From Eucalyptus grandis (lineage: Eukaryota > Streptophyta > Magnoliopsida > Myrtales > Myrtaceae): a stretch of DNA of 64,000 bases. This document shows, piece by piece, positions 47,111 to 60,106 of this stretch (positions are counted from its first letter, which is position 1; every line of letters begins with the position of its first letter). The notes under the pieces were generated by a model, which saw nothing but the letters and a program-made list of their open reading frames with translations, did not search any database and was not told the origin of the DNA. A program made the translations under genes and the position numbers. The stretch lies in NCBI RefSeq assembly GCF_016545825.1, contig NC_052622.1, positions 45,862,770 to 45,926,769 on the forward strand, read 5' to 3'.

Positions 47111-49771
47111 TATGAATTTTGCACAAAGATTTAAAGCCACATTGGTCAAATTGGAAAATATATGACTAAATTGGCATCCATACAATAAGTTTAAAATTGA
47201 ATTAGTAATTGTCCCATAAATATCTATATATATTTTGAGCTATCAAATAAATCAGAATCTATCCATCGGAAGCTTAAACTAGGGCCACTTTACTAAATAA
47301 GTAACTCATTGATAAAATCGTTTACTTATTTACTTTTTTAGTTTGAATGAATACTATTGCATGCATTATTTTCATTTCTTGTGCAACATCATAATGATAA
47401 ATAATAACAAGCTTTAATTGGATGGAGAGATAAAATATTTAATTTTTTTATTTACACTTTCGAAAAAAATAAGAGAACGATTATTAGGAGGGTTTGCATA
47501 GAAATAAAGTGGATAAGCATCTCGAATTACTTTTAGAAGGGGAGCATGTAAAATCATTTCCAATTAGTTTTTATTACCAGATAGTTATACAAATTTCTAA
47601 GAATTTGTACTAGTAAATTTTAAATACTGAAAAAAATTAGAACCAAAAGCTAAACTACAATGAATGGCAAGAAGCATACAAACCATGTTTAGTGCGTACG
47701 AATGATATCTTTCCTTTCTTAAACTGTCGAATGCCAATTTCTCCCATACATGCGACCATGTGCATTTTCACTACAATGTAAAATTTGTGACCCTTTTTAT
47801 AAAATATTCTTTACTTTTGTAAAAGATAAGATGATTGATATATTAAATGCCAGCCAATTATTTCGAATTAAGTTTTTAAAAGAATAAGACATTCAATGAT
47901 CATCTGCCAATCATTTACATAGTAGTGAATTGTTATTTGGCCATTTATAATAATGCGTGTTTATAGTGCATTTTACAATCATAGTGTATTCACGCACACA
48001 CAATCTCACTCACTCACGACTCCTCATTGTTGCTCGTTGTCCGGCCGCCCATTATGCTTTGTCGCCTGCCGCCCCTCGTCACCGCCGCCCCTCGGTGAGG
48101 TTTTGTAGACTTTTTTTTTCTTCTCTTTTTTCCATTCTCTCATGGCAAAGTCATGGTGGTGACGAGGTCGGAGTGACAGAATTTTTATAAAAATTATAAT
48201 CAAACTCTAATTAAAAAAATATGAACGATGTCTAAGAGAATGAAACTAAAAATATTCTACCGTGCCTAACCCGAAATTTTAAACTTACGGCGGCAATAAA
48301 TTTACTAAACAAAACCATTTATTCATAGTCTTTGGTGCCTAACCCGAAATTCAAAGCTAAAGTGGCAAAATCATAGACTCAACAAATGGAAAGAGTTTTT
48401 GTGGTCCTTAGCCAATCAATACCGACAAAAGAAAAGACAAAAGAAAAAAGAGTTCTTCTTCCCTTTTAAGTAAGACGTTCTTAAAGTCCTTTTCTCTTAC
48501 TTTCTCCTCTCTCTTCATTGTCTTCTTCAACCTTCAACTTGAGGAGGGTTTAAAGTAGTCCCACCCTCCCTCCTCTCTTGTTGATTTTGCTTAAGTCTTC
48601 CCTTTTCTTTTCTCCTAATCTAAATCTAAGAGCTTTCTTTTCTCGATCTAGTTATAAATCTGAGAGTTTGAACTCTCCCGATCTGATTCTAGATTAGATT
48701 TAAGAGCTATCATCTCCACATTTAGATTTGGGATTTTAATAAATATATTTTGGGGGATTTGACCTCTTGTGCTATGTCCCTGTGTAAGTCATATGCTTTA
48801 GATCTAGGAGTTTTATAATATATTTTTGGGAGTTTGATACCCATGTGATTTGTCCATAAATCCTTTGTTTTTAGTTTCAATGGTGCTCTGGCATCTCATT
48901 AAACCATGAAGAGTTGCTCTTCTATTATATTTGTGTTTGTTCAACCTGTTTTCACTATCTCCATACGGCAATGGTGTAGAGGAAACATAATCTAGTCGCG
49001 CACGGCAATGGCATAGTTATTAGAGAAAGAATTTCCAACATGTATTCATGACTAACGAAGAAACGAGATTCAATTATTGGCCACCAATTAGTTTAGATGA
49101 TAGATCTATTCTTACGGAACAAGTGTGTGCTTAACCCTTCTGGCGCTCTGTTGATCCTTCTTGTTTTCTGAATTTTGCTTTGTTTTGTAGTACTCCGGGC
49201 TTGGATCTACTTTGATTTGCTTTTCTATAAATGTTTGTGTACTTCTTATATATCTTTTTGAGTAATAAACATAATTTTCTTGCTGACCTGAAAAATAAAA
49301 AAAGCAAGACCATAATAATTTATCGCCTTTGGACGAAGGCGGCAAAAATATAACTTATCGCTTTAGGTACCAAAGAGGACAAAATTAAACCGCCCTAGAC
49401 AAAAATTAACGGAGCAAAACTCAAGGCGACAAAACAGACCCATTTCTTTTATTCATTTATTTACTTTTCGTGTGTACTAAAATGAAAAAAGAAGCACGAT
49501 CGGTGTTAGTGATGGAATCGTCGTCTTTCCTCTCCTACAACATCACAATCCTTTGAATTGGTTTTCTAGTAAACCTCGTAGCAACTTCCTCTCCGCATTT
49601 TGGCTTTCAAGTCTTTCTTTATTTCACTGGTCATCTTTCTATATCCGACTAAATTGGCCAATCATGATGTCGCCAGAATACTTAACTCTCTTATTCTTTT
49701 CGTACCTTGTCCGATCTAGGTAATTTATACTTGCGTGGATACACGCCACACTCGAGCTGGCTGGCCACTAA
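47111..49771. other. Copy B-specific region, no gene seen
   Basis: Part of the segment missing from copy A. It contains two ~60-bp imperfect direct repeats starting GTGCCTAACCCGAAATT (48270 and 48337) and a pyrimidine-rich leader-like stretch (48470-48620). An inverted relative of the repeat (GCTTTAGGTACCAAAG) is at about 49350. This may be one diverged transposon from about 48250 to 49440. No coding frame above 77 codons. Confidence 0.35.
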
Positions 49772-50317
49772 TGGTGCACATGATAATCATTCTATTTCTA
49801 TTCCATAACTATTTTTCTATTCCAAACTTGTTTCTAGAATAGAAATCCGTTCAGTAAAAATTATTTCATTTTTCTATATATAAAATAGATTTTTGCTCTA
49901 GAAATAGGTTTAGAATAAAAATCAGAAGTAAATTTTTTTTACTTTTCTATTTCTATTACAAATTAAGAAATAAAAACTCTTCTCATCGTTCGTCATCGCT
50001 ATTAGTCGGTCGTTCATCCGTTGTCACTAGCCGCCATTCGTTGCCACTGCCACCGGTTGTTGGTTGCCAGCCACTGGTTGCCGGTCGCCAACCGCTAGTA
50101 GCCATTTGTCGACAACCGCCACCCGTCACCACCGCCAGCGGAAGGGAGAAATTTTGTGTTGTGTTATCAAACAAATTTCTATTCTAGAAATAGAAATTTT
50201 GTGTCGTTATCAAATGCATGTTTTGCTTACAAGCTTGTTCAAAAATAGAAATAGAAAAATCTATTTATCTTCCAAAAATTAATTTCTAGCCAAAATAGTT
50301 ATCATTCGCGCCCTAAA
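49772..50317. mobile_element. hAT-like non-autonomous TIR element
   Basis: The left end (ATGGTGCACATGATAATC) is inverted at the right (GATAGTTATCATTCGC style, TTATCATTCGCGCCC). Inside is a GC-rich core of GGTTGCCGG/CCGGTTG words. Target duplications are not clear. The ends resemble the element at 57193-57892. Confidence 0.5.
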
Positions 50318-51114
50318 CATTTGTGGGGCTGCTTTTACTACTGGCTATTGCTTAAGATCTGCATGGAGCTCCATTATACTATGTAAGTTATTTTGAATGC
50401 GTCCTAGTAAAATAAACCGATTTTCATTTGCAAATCGATTGGTCGAGCAACTCAATGCGACAAGAAATATATAGCGCCTGCGAGGGCAAAGCAGAGATTT
50501 GCCCATCTTCTTTTGATATGAATCAATGATGACGTTTTTGTAATGTGTGATGTCATTGCACGCGATTAATTATATCTTGAGAAAGCGAAATTATAATGGG
50601 TATTATTATAGTAGGGCAATTATTAGCGTGATGAATGAGATTGATTAAATAAAGAGCAAGGGAATTTCGGAGTTCCTTCCGCCGCCGACGTGCATGAAAC
50701 ATCCCTACTTTGTTTGTTGGCATGTAATAGAATAAACAGTATATAACTATATATGATGATTTCCACTAATGGTGACTCGGATATCGGGTTGCCACTTTGG
50801 CATCTAGTGCTCCTTTGTTAGACAATAAAATTTGGGATTTGACCTATTTTGCTTGTTACGCCAAGCCGAGCTCAAAGATACTTTTAGAAACCCACTAAGA
50901 GAAACTTTTTGTGAGAAAAATTTATTTATTTATTTATTGATCCTTGTGGAGCTTTACTTGAGTGTAGTCCAGGTCGGGACACACTAGTGAGTGAATATGA
51001 ATGAGCTATCGTAATCTATTTTGGCTGATTATAGGAGAACCATTTCATCGGTCTTTCCCCATGGAATAAGAACACCGCCAAACCACGTAAATCCGTCATA
51101 TCAAGTCTAGGCAC
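50318..51114. other. Unassigned region, no gene seen
   Basis: AT-rich and without recognisable repeats or frames, apart from a short ATTTATTT run near 50925. Confidence 0.35.
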
Positions 51115-52041
51115 ACTACCAAAGGGAAAAGTGCCAAAAAGGTTCAAAACTTATTGTATTAATACAATTTGACCATAAACCTTCCAAATATATCAATTTA
51201 GTTATGAACATTTTCGCATTTATACCAATTGGGTTCATCCAGCCAATTTAAACTGAAAATTACTAACATGGACATTAGTTGTCCTATGTTGCATAATCTA
51301 GCATTGACATGAACATTTTATTTACTATTTAATTTTTATTATTTTCTTTTCTTTTCTTTTCTTTTTTTCTTTTCATTCCTCTTATTTCTTTCTTCCTTTT
51401 TTTCCCTCAATTAATTGCCAACTTCCGTAATGGCCAGCAAAGTTCACCAGCCACCGGTGAGGGTTGGATGAGGCCACTCTTTGCTAGATCTAGCTAGGGT
51501 TAGGCAAGGCCCTTCGTCACTACTAGAGGTTGTCCCCTTGCCAAATCTAATGAGGGGCGGCCTCACCCAGATGGAAAGGGGCCTTGCCGGCCTTTGGCGA
51601 GTGCTAAGCGAGGGTCCCCTCATTAGATTTGGTAAGGGTGCCTTTGCCAAAGGCTGATGAGGGTGTCCTAGCCCTTGCCCTCATTGGCAGCCAATGATCT
51701 TTGCCAGCCATCATGGAGGGTAGTGACTGGTGGAGGGAAATAAGGAGAAAATAAAAGTAAAAGGAGAGGGGAAAAAAAGAACAAAAGGAAAAGAGAAGGA
51801 AAATAAAAGAAAATGATTTTTTTAAAAAATTAGAAAAATAAATAAAATGTTCACATCAGCCATATCTCATAGGACAACTAGTATCCACGTCAACAATTTT
51901 TGACCTAATTAGCTGGACAGACTCAATTAATACCAACGTGAAAAGGTATAGGATCTAATTGATTTGATTGAAATATTTAAAACTGAATTGATACTAATAC
52001 AATATATTAGGATTTTTTTCATACTTTTCCCCATTACCAAA
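51115..52041. mobile_element. Mutator-like non-autonomous TIR element
   Basis: The element 51124-52032 begins GGGAAAAGTGCC and ends ATACTTTTCCCC, with long imperfect inverted arms and the poly-Y, GC core, poly-R layout. Flanks ACTACCAAA (51115-51123) and ATTACCAAA (52033-52041) match at 8 of 9. A longer flank, CCAAACCACGTAAATCC, also occurs on both sides (51079 and 52036). Confidence 0.65.
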
Positions 52042-52902
52042 CCACGTAAATCCACTGTGTCAAGTTTTTTTTTTTTTTTCATTTATTTCTTGTTGAATCA
52101 TTTTGGTTCAGTCTATGCCTGCAATTTCATGTAATAAATAGGTAGCCAAGCCTAGGGTTATCCTTGATTAATTATGCAGGAAGCTTTATTTGTATGCATT
52201 ATGACTAAGACTATTAGCTGGGTTCACTCCTATGTGGAGGATGCCCAATGAATTGCAAACCCAAAAAGGGCTTGAGCCCATATGATAAGTCATATGGAGA
52301 AATATGGTTTCTCACTATCTTTAAAGAGTGGTAGCCACAAGAAGACATAGTAACAAGAGAAAAAGAGAAAGCAGAAAATCTGGAGTTTGAGCAAAGTCTG
52401 ATTTACATCAATCTAGCATCGGAGGTTGATTTGTGGTCCAATTGAGCTGAAATTTTGTCAGCATGTTTATGGCGCAATCTTCTCAAATCTGAATGGTTTG
52501 ATTTTCGTTTGAAGCTCCATACATCAGGTTTTTCATGGATTGATCAAAACCTGCATTTTTGGTCAGATTTATCCTTGATCTCTTATGAAATTCATGTGTA
52601 TTGCCAAAAATTATGTTCTTGAGGTCTTTGCTACTATGTACCTCTAGTATTTGCTAGAGAAGAACATTATTTACCCAATTTTGTTGATAGTGAAGATTTT
52701 CGGATGGACACCGGTCTCGTGGTTTTTGATCTCCTCACATCGAGGAGATTTTCCACGTAAAAAATCGTCTTGTGTTTGCGTGCTTGGTATTTATTTTATT
52801 CTACTATATCGATTCCTATTAGATTTACATAAGAGGGGAGATTATTTTATTCCGCTGCGTTAATTCGATATTATTTGACTTGTTATTGTTCTCCCATCAG
52901 AG

Positions 52903-52915
52903 TGGTATCAGAGCA
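52903..52915 (+). other. Primer-binding site (initiator tRNA-Met)
   Basis: TGGTATCAGAGCA, a few bases after the LTR-like end, as in the other copia elements of the window. Confidence 0.75.
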
Positions 52916-52953
52916 TCTGGTTATTGCTTGATTTTTCTACCTTATGTTAAACA

Positions 52954-53972
52954 ATGGAAATGAATATGAGTAGAATGGTTATACTGAATGGTTTGAATTA
53001 TCATATTTTGAAAGGGAAGTTAGAAGACCTTTTATATGTGAAAGATTTTTATTTGCCTGTATTTGCCGAGGAGAAACCGGAGAATAAAACTGATGCTGAA
53101 TGGTCTATATTTCATTGTCAAGTGTGTGGTTATATTAGGTAGTGGGTGGATGATAATGTTTTGAACCATATTATTGAGGAAATATATACACGCAGTTTAT
53201 GGGATAAGCTCAAATAGTTATATGCTCGAAAGACTGAGAATAACAAATTATTTTTGATAAAACAGATGATGGTTTTGAGATATCAAGATGGTACTCGTTT
53301 GATTGATCATTTAAATTCTTTTCAAGGAATTATAAATTAGTTGGCTGCGATGGGAATCAAGTTTGATGATGAGATACAATCACTATGGTTGCTTGGTACT
53401 TTGCCGAACTCATGGGAGACGTTCCGAACATCTTTGTCTAATTTTGCCCCGGATGGTACGATTACCATGGATTTGATCAAGTGTAGTATTTTGAATGAAG
53501 ATATGAGAAGGAAGACACAAGGATCGTCCTATTCACATTCTAATGCCTTGGTTGTTGAGAAAAATGGAAGAAGTGAGTCTCGAGGTCTAAGAAATAGAGA
53601 TGAAAGTCGAGATAAAAGTAGAGTAAGTATAATAAATTTGCTAATGTTAAGTGCCATTATTGTCATCAGAAGGGACATATTCAAAGGTTTTATAGCCAAT
53701 TAAAAATGGAGAAACAAAAGGAGAAAGGTAAAGAGAAGAAAAGTGATAATGATAGTGATGACAATCGTGTTGCTGCACTTAAAGAAGACTTTCTCATTAT
53801 TTTTTATGGTGATGTGGTGAATTTTGTATCTCATGAGACCAGTTGGGTAATTGATAGTGGTGCATCTGTTCATGCTACATCTCGTAGGGATTTCTTTACA
53901 TCATATAGGTCAGGTAACTTTGGATCTGTGAAGATGGGAAACAATGGGCGCTCAAGCTGTACGCATCGGTGA
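52954..53972 (+). pseudogene. Copia gag and protease, broken
   Basis: Gag pieces at 52954-53142 (VILNGLNYHILKGKLEDLL) and 53341-53703 (LWLLGTLPNSWETFRTSL) are separated by TAG codons. The zinc knuckle near 53654 reads CHYCHQKGHIQRFY, so the last Cys is lost. The protease site WVIDSGASVHATSRRDF is at about 53844-53894 and the frame shifts soon after. Confidence 0.7.
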
Positions 53973-54218
53973 TGTGTGCCTAAAAACCAGTAATGGCACA
54001 AGGTTAGTATTGAATAATGTTAAACATATACTTGATATCCGCTTGAATTTGATTTATACAGGCAAGTTGGATGATGAGGGGTATTGCAGCACCTTCAGTA
54101 ATGGTTAATGGAAGTTCATCAAAGGTTCTCTTGTTGTGGCTAGAGGTGAAAAATATTCTTCGTTGTACATTATGCAGGCAAAGTTGTCCACAGACAAAAT
54201 TAATGCAGTAGACAACGA

Positions 54219-55333
54219 ATGCATAAGAGGCTCAGTCACATCAGTGAGAAATGTTTGTTAATATTGACAAAAAAGAAGCTCCTTTCAGGATTGAAAAATT
54301 CGGTGCTAAAGAAGTGTGCTTATTGTTTAACTAGAAAACATAATAGAGTTGCATTTAAAAGCTCCCCTCCTTCAAGAAAGTTAGATATACTGGATTTAGT
54401 GCATTCTGATGTTTACGGTTTTATGAAAACAAAATCACTTGGTGGCTCTATTTATTTTGTTACCTTCATAGATGATTTTTCAAGGAAAATTTGGATTCAT
54501 ACTTTGAAAACTAAAGATCAAGTATAAGATGTTTTTAAGCAATTTTAGGTTTCAATTGAGAGACAGACTGGAAAGAAATTGAAATGCATCAGAACTGATA
54601 ATGGGGGAGAGTATATTGGACCTTTTGACGAATATTGCAGACAACAAGGTATTCGACATCAAAAGACACCTCCCAAGACGCCTTAGTTAAATGACTTAGC
54701 TGAGAGAATGAAGAGAACACTGGTTGAAAGGGTAAAATGCTTACTTTCACAGTCAAAGCTACTCGGATCCTTTTAGGTGAGGCTTTAAGTACAGTTGTAC
54801 ATGTATTAAATCTTATTCCATGGGTTCCTTTAGAGTTTGATGTTCCTAATAGAGTTTGGATAGGCAAAGATGTTTCTTATGATTATTTGTTTGTCTTTGG
54901 GTGCAAATCATTTGTACATATTCCCAAAGATGAGAGGTCTAAACTTGATGTGAAAACACGACAATGCATATTTACTGGTTATGGACATGATATGCTTGGC
55001 TACAAATTTTATGATTCGGTTGAAAAGAAAATTGTAAGAAGCAGAGATATTGTGTTTATGGAAGATCAAACAATAGATGATATTGAGAAAGCAGATATAA
55101 TTTCAGCACCATAGATTAGTGATAATTTGGTTGATTTGGATCTAGTTCCCCTTACAAATATTCCTACACAAGTTGATGAAGAGCAGCAGGAAGTCAATGT
55201 TCCAAATAACGCACATGTTCCTGAACATGTTGAAACAGATAATACTATTCCTGAACTAGAGGTTCAATTAGATGTTCCACTGGATGTTCTAGTCTGGAGA
55301 TCCGTCAGAGACCGACGACCTTATGAAGAGTGA
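54219..55333 (+). pseudogene. Copia integrase region, broken
   Basis: GAG-pre-integrase (RLSHISEKCLLIL), integrase core (DLVHSDVYG, FVTFIDDFS, CIRTDNGGEYIG) and the downstream FGCKSFVHIPKDERSKLD segment are readable but interrupted by stops near 54525, 54546, 54684, 54774 and 55112. The segment ends in an acidic linker (55127-55333) where RT should follow but does not. Confidence 0.7.
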
Positions 55334-55336
55334 CAC

Positions 55337-57036
55337 GGATGTCACATGAGCCAACACGAAGGAGTTGGGCTACATTTTATGTGTGTCTACCGGTTCGACT
55401 AGAGAGTAGTGGATCATGGATTTTAGATGAATTGAAATGGAAACTAAAGATCAGTTGGACTATATTCAATGTGTGTCTACCAGTTTGACAAGAGAGTAGT
55501 GAATCCTTAATAGCTACGAATATGTGTGATAATGATTAGTTGAAACAAAATTAGGTAGTGGGTTCCAAGACAAGTAAATATCAAGGAGAGGAGTTGCACA
55601 GTTTAGATGGAATGGGTCAGGCCGAACATGTGTGGATTGTTGTCGGGCGGAGACCTCAAGGAAAGGAATCTTGGATGTAACTTCTGATCGAGGTAGTAGG
55701 TCGTGCATTCATGTTAAGCTTGGTCACGCTAAGGCAATTAGGAATGAGTCAAGTCAAATTTTGTGTTCCTACCAAACTTGGTTGGGCTAAGATGGAGATT
55801 CGAGTTGAGATAATGCCGGTGTAGAATAATATATGGATTAAGTGGGGAACGATGTAGACCCTGAAAACCCACATGTGAGGAGAGATTTGTTGAGGTGAAA
55901 ATGTGAAAGTGTTGTGCAAAAGAAGTTCTGCATAAAAAATGTGGTGTAAACTAAAATAGTTAATATATCATAATTGACTCATAATCTATAAAAAAAAAAA
56001 AAAACTTTTTAATAATGGTGGGGCCCAATTGGATATATATTCACTGTCTTGGACTTAAACTTTTCCTTTGGCGACCTCCCCAAGTGAAGCCTCCCAACAA
56101 ACCTGTCATAGATTTCTCCTAACATGTAACGTGAGATACTTTGACACGTGATGAGAATGCATGCGATCAGAATTGAAGGAAATATCAAGAGATTTCTGCA
56201 TAGAAACTGACATATGTAGGAAATTTGACTTGAAGGACAATGAGACGATCGAGGCATGTCGCTATTGGAATGAGTCTGACAAGCACGTTGTATTGGGCTC
56301 AGGAGTAGGAATTAGGATCTTTTAAAAAATTCTGCAGCAGATGCACGTATTGGGTCTCAGGACGGAGTTGCAAAGTCCGACTTTTGTACAGATTTAGAGG
56401 AAAAAAAAAAAAAAACGCAGCACGCAGAAGGCTGGTCAATTGAGATGTCACGCTCTTTGTAAGATTCACGGATCCCGGAGTTGATTCGAGCAACCTAGAA
56501 GTTTGAGCGCATCTTTTTTCAGTCCATGGACTCTGGCGACCGTTACCAAGGAGGAAATTTTCCTTTTTGCCACGTCACATTCGAGAAAGATGAACCATTA
56601 AAAGTGCGACTAATGCGTTGGCGCGAATAAATGAAGAGTATTCACTCGCTCGTAACTCTCTTAAAGGACACTCTCAAAAGGTCTCTAGGTTTCTCTAATA
56701 AAGTAAACTTTAAAAATATAATTTTTAACAAATTTGGAATGAGGCCGGGCTCTTGCCAAGACATGCCCAAGTGCCTAGCTAGTGCTTTGAAAAACAGTAG
56801 ATATTGGAACACTATACAGGAGCTCGACCAGCTTTTTCTAAGCCCGGCGGCCGAGTTCATCTAGGTGCCACGCGGGCCATTTCCTTACAATTTCAATCAT
56901 TTGCAAACACTCGAGTGTCCTGAAAACCATGAGTTTGTGTGGATTTTAAATGAAACGGAATTAAGTTTGAGCTGCAATCAATGAGGAAACATAATCTAAC
57001 ACAATGATACATTAGTACACGCAAACTCTTGCCAAA
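55337..57036. other. Unassigned region downstream of truncated copia
   Basis: Two ~90-bp imperfect direct repeats share GTGTGTCTACC and GAGAGTAGTG (about 55364-55453 and 55454-55510). Purine-rich AACGATGTAGACCCTGAAAACC (about 55847) might mark a degenerate LTR start. The frame at 56631-56864 (77 codons) is unrecognised. No gene is supported. Confidence 0.3.
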
Positions 57037-58369
57037 GAAAAGAGTACCGAATTTTTTTTAAACATACTGTATTCGTACATATTTAATTATAAACATTTTA
57101 ATTGCATCAATTTAATCATAATTTTTTTTTTACATTGATGTCAATTCAGTTCATCTAGTCAATTTAAATTGAAAATTGCTAACGTAGATGTTAGAGTTGC
57201 ACATGGTAACGTTTCTATTTCGGGGAATTTTTTTTTTTTCAGAAATAGTTCTTTTCTATTTCTACTCATTTGAATAATTTCTGAGTAAAATAACGTATTT
57301 GGTAACTATACAAAATTTTTATTTTCGAAATAAAAAAAGAATAGAAATGTGTTTGGTACAATTCATAAATTTTTTATTTATTTATTTTTTATTCTTGCAC
57401 ATGGACCACCAAATGCCGACCATCAACCACCGCTTGCTGCCGCACGATAGCTGACCGCCGACCATTGTTGCCGATCGCCACTCGACCGGCAGGCTATGGG
57501 CAGTGGTCGTGTGGCCGTGGTCGGTAGTCGGGCGGCGGTGATGGCGGTCGATGGCTATTGTCGGTTGACGGTAGTGGTAGTCGGTGGCCCCGGGCAGCCG
57601 GAGGTTGCTGACGATAGGTAGACAATCGATGGTGGCCACGGCAAGGAAGAAGAATAAAAGAAAAATAGAAAAGAAAAAAATTGCTTATTTCTAGAAATTG
57701 TTCTCGGGAACAAGAAGTTACTTTTTTTGTTTCTTATTTTTGTTCAAAATCTATTTCTCGGCTACTTTTCTATTTCGGGAATAGAAAAATAAGTTGGCGT
57801 TACCAAACGGATTTCTGTTTTTTTTTTTTTTTTTTGTTCTGGGGAACAAATAACAGAAATCGAGAGAAACAAAAACATTACCATGCAAGCCCTAGATGTT
57901 TTACGTGACACGATCGACGCTAATGTGCACATTTTTAATAATATTTTAATAATTTTATGAATTTTATGAATTTTTTAAATAATTTTTTGGATTTTTTTCC
58001 TTTCCTTTTTCTTTTTGCTAGTGGCCGATGAGGGTTGGCCTCACCTAGGTTGACCTCGCTGGGCCACACTTGGACGAGGGAGCCCTCGCTTAGACGATCA
58101 ATGGTTGCCCTCACCCTGGCATGGCTTGATGAAGACCACTGACAAAAAGGAAATGGAAAGAAAATAACCAAAAAAATCAACAATATTATTAAAAATGTTC
58201 ATGTCAGTATCGATTATGTCATATAGGATAGCTGACGTCAACATTAGTAATTTCCGGCTTAAATTTGATGGATAGACTAAATTTGTCTAATTAAAAGGTT
58301 TATGACTGAATTAATATTAATGCAATAGGTTTATGACTTTTTTTTTTTAATACTTTTCCCTTTGCCAAA
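57028..58369. mobile_element. Mutator-like TIR element hosting a nested hAT-like element
   Basis: The outer element 57037-58360 starts GAAAAGAGTACC and ends ATACTTTTCCC, with inverted arms such as GTCAATTCAGTTCATC. Flanks CTTGCCAAA (57028-57036) and TTTGCCAAA (58361-58369) match at 8 of 9. A second element is inserted in its left arm. Confidence 0.6.
57185..57900. mobile_element. hAT-like non-autonomous element with 8-bp target duplication
   Basis: The element 57193-57892 is flanked by TAGATGTT on both sides (57185-57192 and 57893-57900), a perfect 8-bp direct repeat as in hAT elements. Its ends are inverted: left GTTGCACATGGTAACGTTTC, right (complement) GGGCTTGCATGGTAATG. The core carries GGTCG/CGACC words. 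No transposase. Confidence 0.7.
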
Positions 58370-58532
58370 CTTGAACTGTTTGTATAGCATTGAAAAAGAA
58401 AAATTGGTTAAAAATTAACTCCTCTCACTCCCACACCTAGACATGGCAAGGTGGCCCAACTAGCTCATGCAAGATTTATTTTTGGCCTGAATCTAGGGTT
58501 TGAGTAGAATCTTCGCCTCTGAGGGGTGGCAC

Positions 58533-59283
58533 ATTTAGTTGGGGAAAATTATCAAAATAGTTATAAACCTATTGTAATTTTTCTAATTCAATCATAAACC
58601 TTTTTTTTTTTTTGGCCAATTGAGTTCTCAATCTTTTATAAGTATGCCAATTCAGTCCATTAGGCCAAATTTGGCTAGCCAACACTGGTGATCAATTTTC
58701 AATAATAATTTTCTTCCAATAATTAATTTTTTAATCTTTTTTAATCTTTTTTCCCCCTCCCTCCTCCTTTTCGCGATCGGCTAGAGGGGAGGGCTGGTCG
58801 TTGAACTGAGGTGGCCGGCCAGGCCAAACTAAGCAAGGGCAAGCTTGCCTTACCATCGTTGGGCAAGAGTGAGCTCGCCGGATCTAGTGAGGCTCGCTCA
58901 GGCCTTGCTAAGGGCTGGGCGAGGCTAACCACACCCAATGACAATGAGGCGAGCTCACCCTTAATTAATCTGGCTTGGCCAACCGCCTTAGTTCGATGAC
59001 TAGCCTAGTTGTTAGAAGAAGGAGAGAAGGAAAAAATAGAAAAAAAAGGGAAAAAAAGAGAAAAAATTTTGAAAAAATGAAATATTATTAAAAAAAACAT
59101 TTGCCAACGTCGGTTGGTGTTCACATAAGCACTAGCCAGCCAAATTTGGTCAGATAGGCTAAATCAACACAATTGCAAAAGATTTAGGACTCAATTAATA
59201 AAAAAAAAAAAAGAGATTAAGACTAAATCGGCACAATTATAATAAGTTTATGATTTTTTTTGGTAATTTTCCCTATTTGGTTG
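58533..59283. mobile_element. Mutator-like non-autonomous TIR element (intact in copy B)
   Basis: It starts GGGAAAATTATC at 58542 and ends GGTAATTTTCCC at 59273. Flanks CATTTAGTT and TATTTGGTT match at 7 of 9. The core has GAGGCTCGCTCAGG-type words and a purine tract. Copy A keeps only the right part (5401-5785). Confidence 0.65.
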
Positions 59284-59605
59284 GGGTGTTAGAGAATTTC
59301 CAAATAAGGAACTAAAAATCATTTGTTCAAGTTCAACAATGAATTACTTACAAACTGCTTTAAGTGAGGGTCTTATGCATAGGCCAAATGCCTAAACTTA
59401 ATTGGTTCACAAAACTTGTAAGGTGTTTCATGGATCACCAGTTGACCTAATCTCCATGCCTATGTCCCAAATTACAAATTAACTATATACAAAGTTACAT
59501 TTGTCTTTTATTTTCTGTCTTTTTTAAATCACCTTTCTAGTTATATTTATGTCTTCTTCAATTGAAAAAATAAATCTAAAAAATATATGCTCTCATGATT
59601 TCTCA
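59284..59605. other. Non-coding spacer, copy B
   Basis: Collinear with 5790-6112. Nothing recognised. Confidence 0.4.
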
Positions 59606-60106
59606 TGTTAGGTGCACTTAAGTACTTAACTTAAGCCAATAAGTTATGAGCCAACTAGAACATATTAACTGTTTTGCATTACATTAATTCTCTGACATAG
59701 TATATTTCTAACACAACTCACTTACACGTGCATCTAACAATCTCTCTCTCACGTGTGAGCTTAGTGTTAGGCCTCTTATCCTTTAATTTAGGTATCCCTC
59801 TGCATCAACTTATGGGTCCACGTTGCTATACTACAACATCCACCTACCCAAAAACTGCAACACCATTGGCTCTAATACCATTTGTTAAAGGCGTGCACAG
59901 TAGATATTTTATCCATTCATTTGGGGAGATCGCTAAGAGGGAGCCTAAATCCGAACCTATCAATATACTTAGTTGAACCCACATTCACTCAAAAGCTTAA
60001 GCCAATAAGTTATGGGTTAACTATGATATATTAATTGCTATACATCACATCAATTCATTGATGTAAGATTTCTCTAACACAATTTACTCACACATGTATC
60101 TTAACA
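59606..60106 (-). mobile_element. TRIM-like miniature LTR element, copy B
   Basis: Counterpart of 6113-6614, with direct repeats bounded by TGTTA...TAACA and a tRNA-Met-like primer site (minus strand AATGGTATTAGAGCC) near 59868-59884. That site is closer to the consensus than in copy A. Confidence 0.45.

Larger units (their letters stand above)
52200..55336 (+). mobile_element. Truncated Ty1/copia retrotransposon
   Basis: An LTR-like 5' part ends CTCCCATCA at 52899, followed by the primer site at 52903. Gag, protease and integrase follow, but reverse transcriptase and RNase H are absent. The 5' boundary is not fixed (about 52200), and I found no 3' LTR. The element cannot move on its own. 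Confidence 0.65.
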
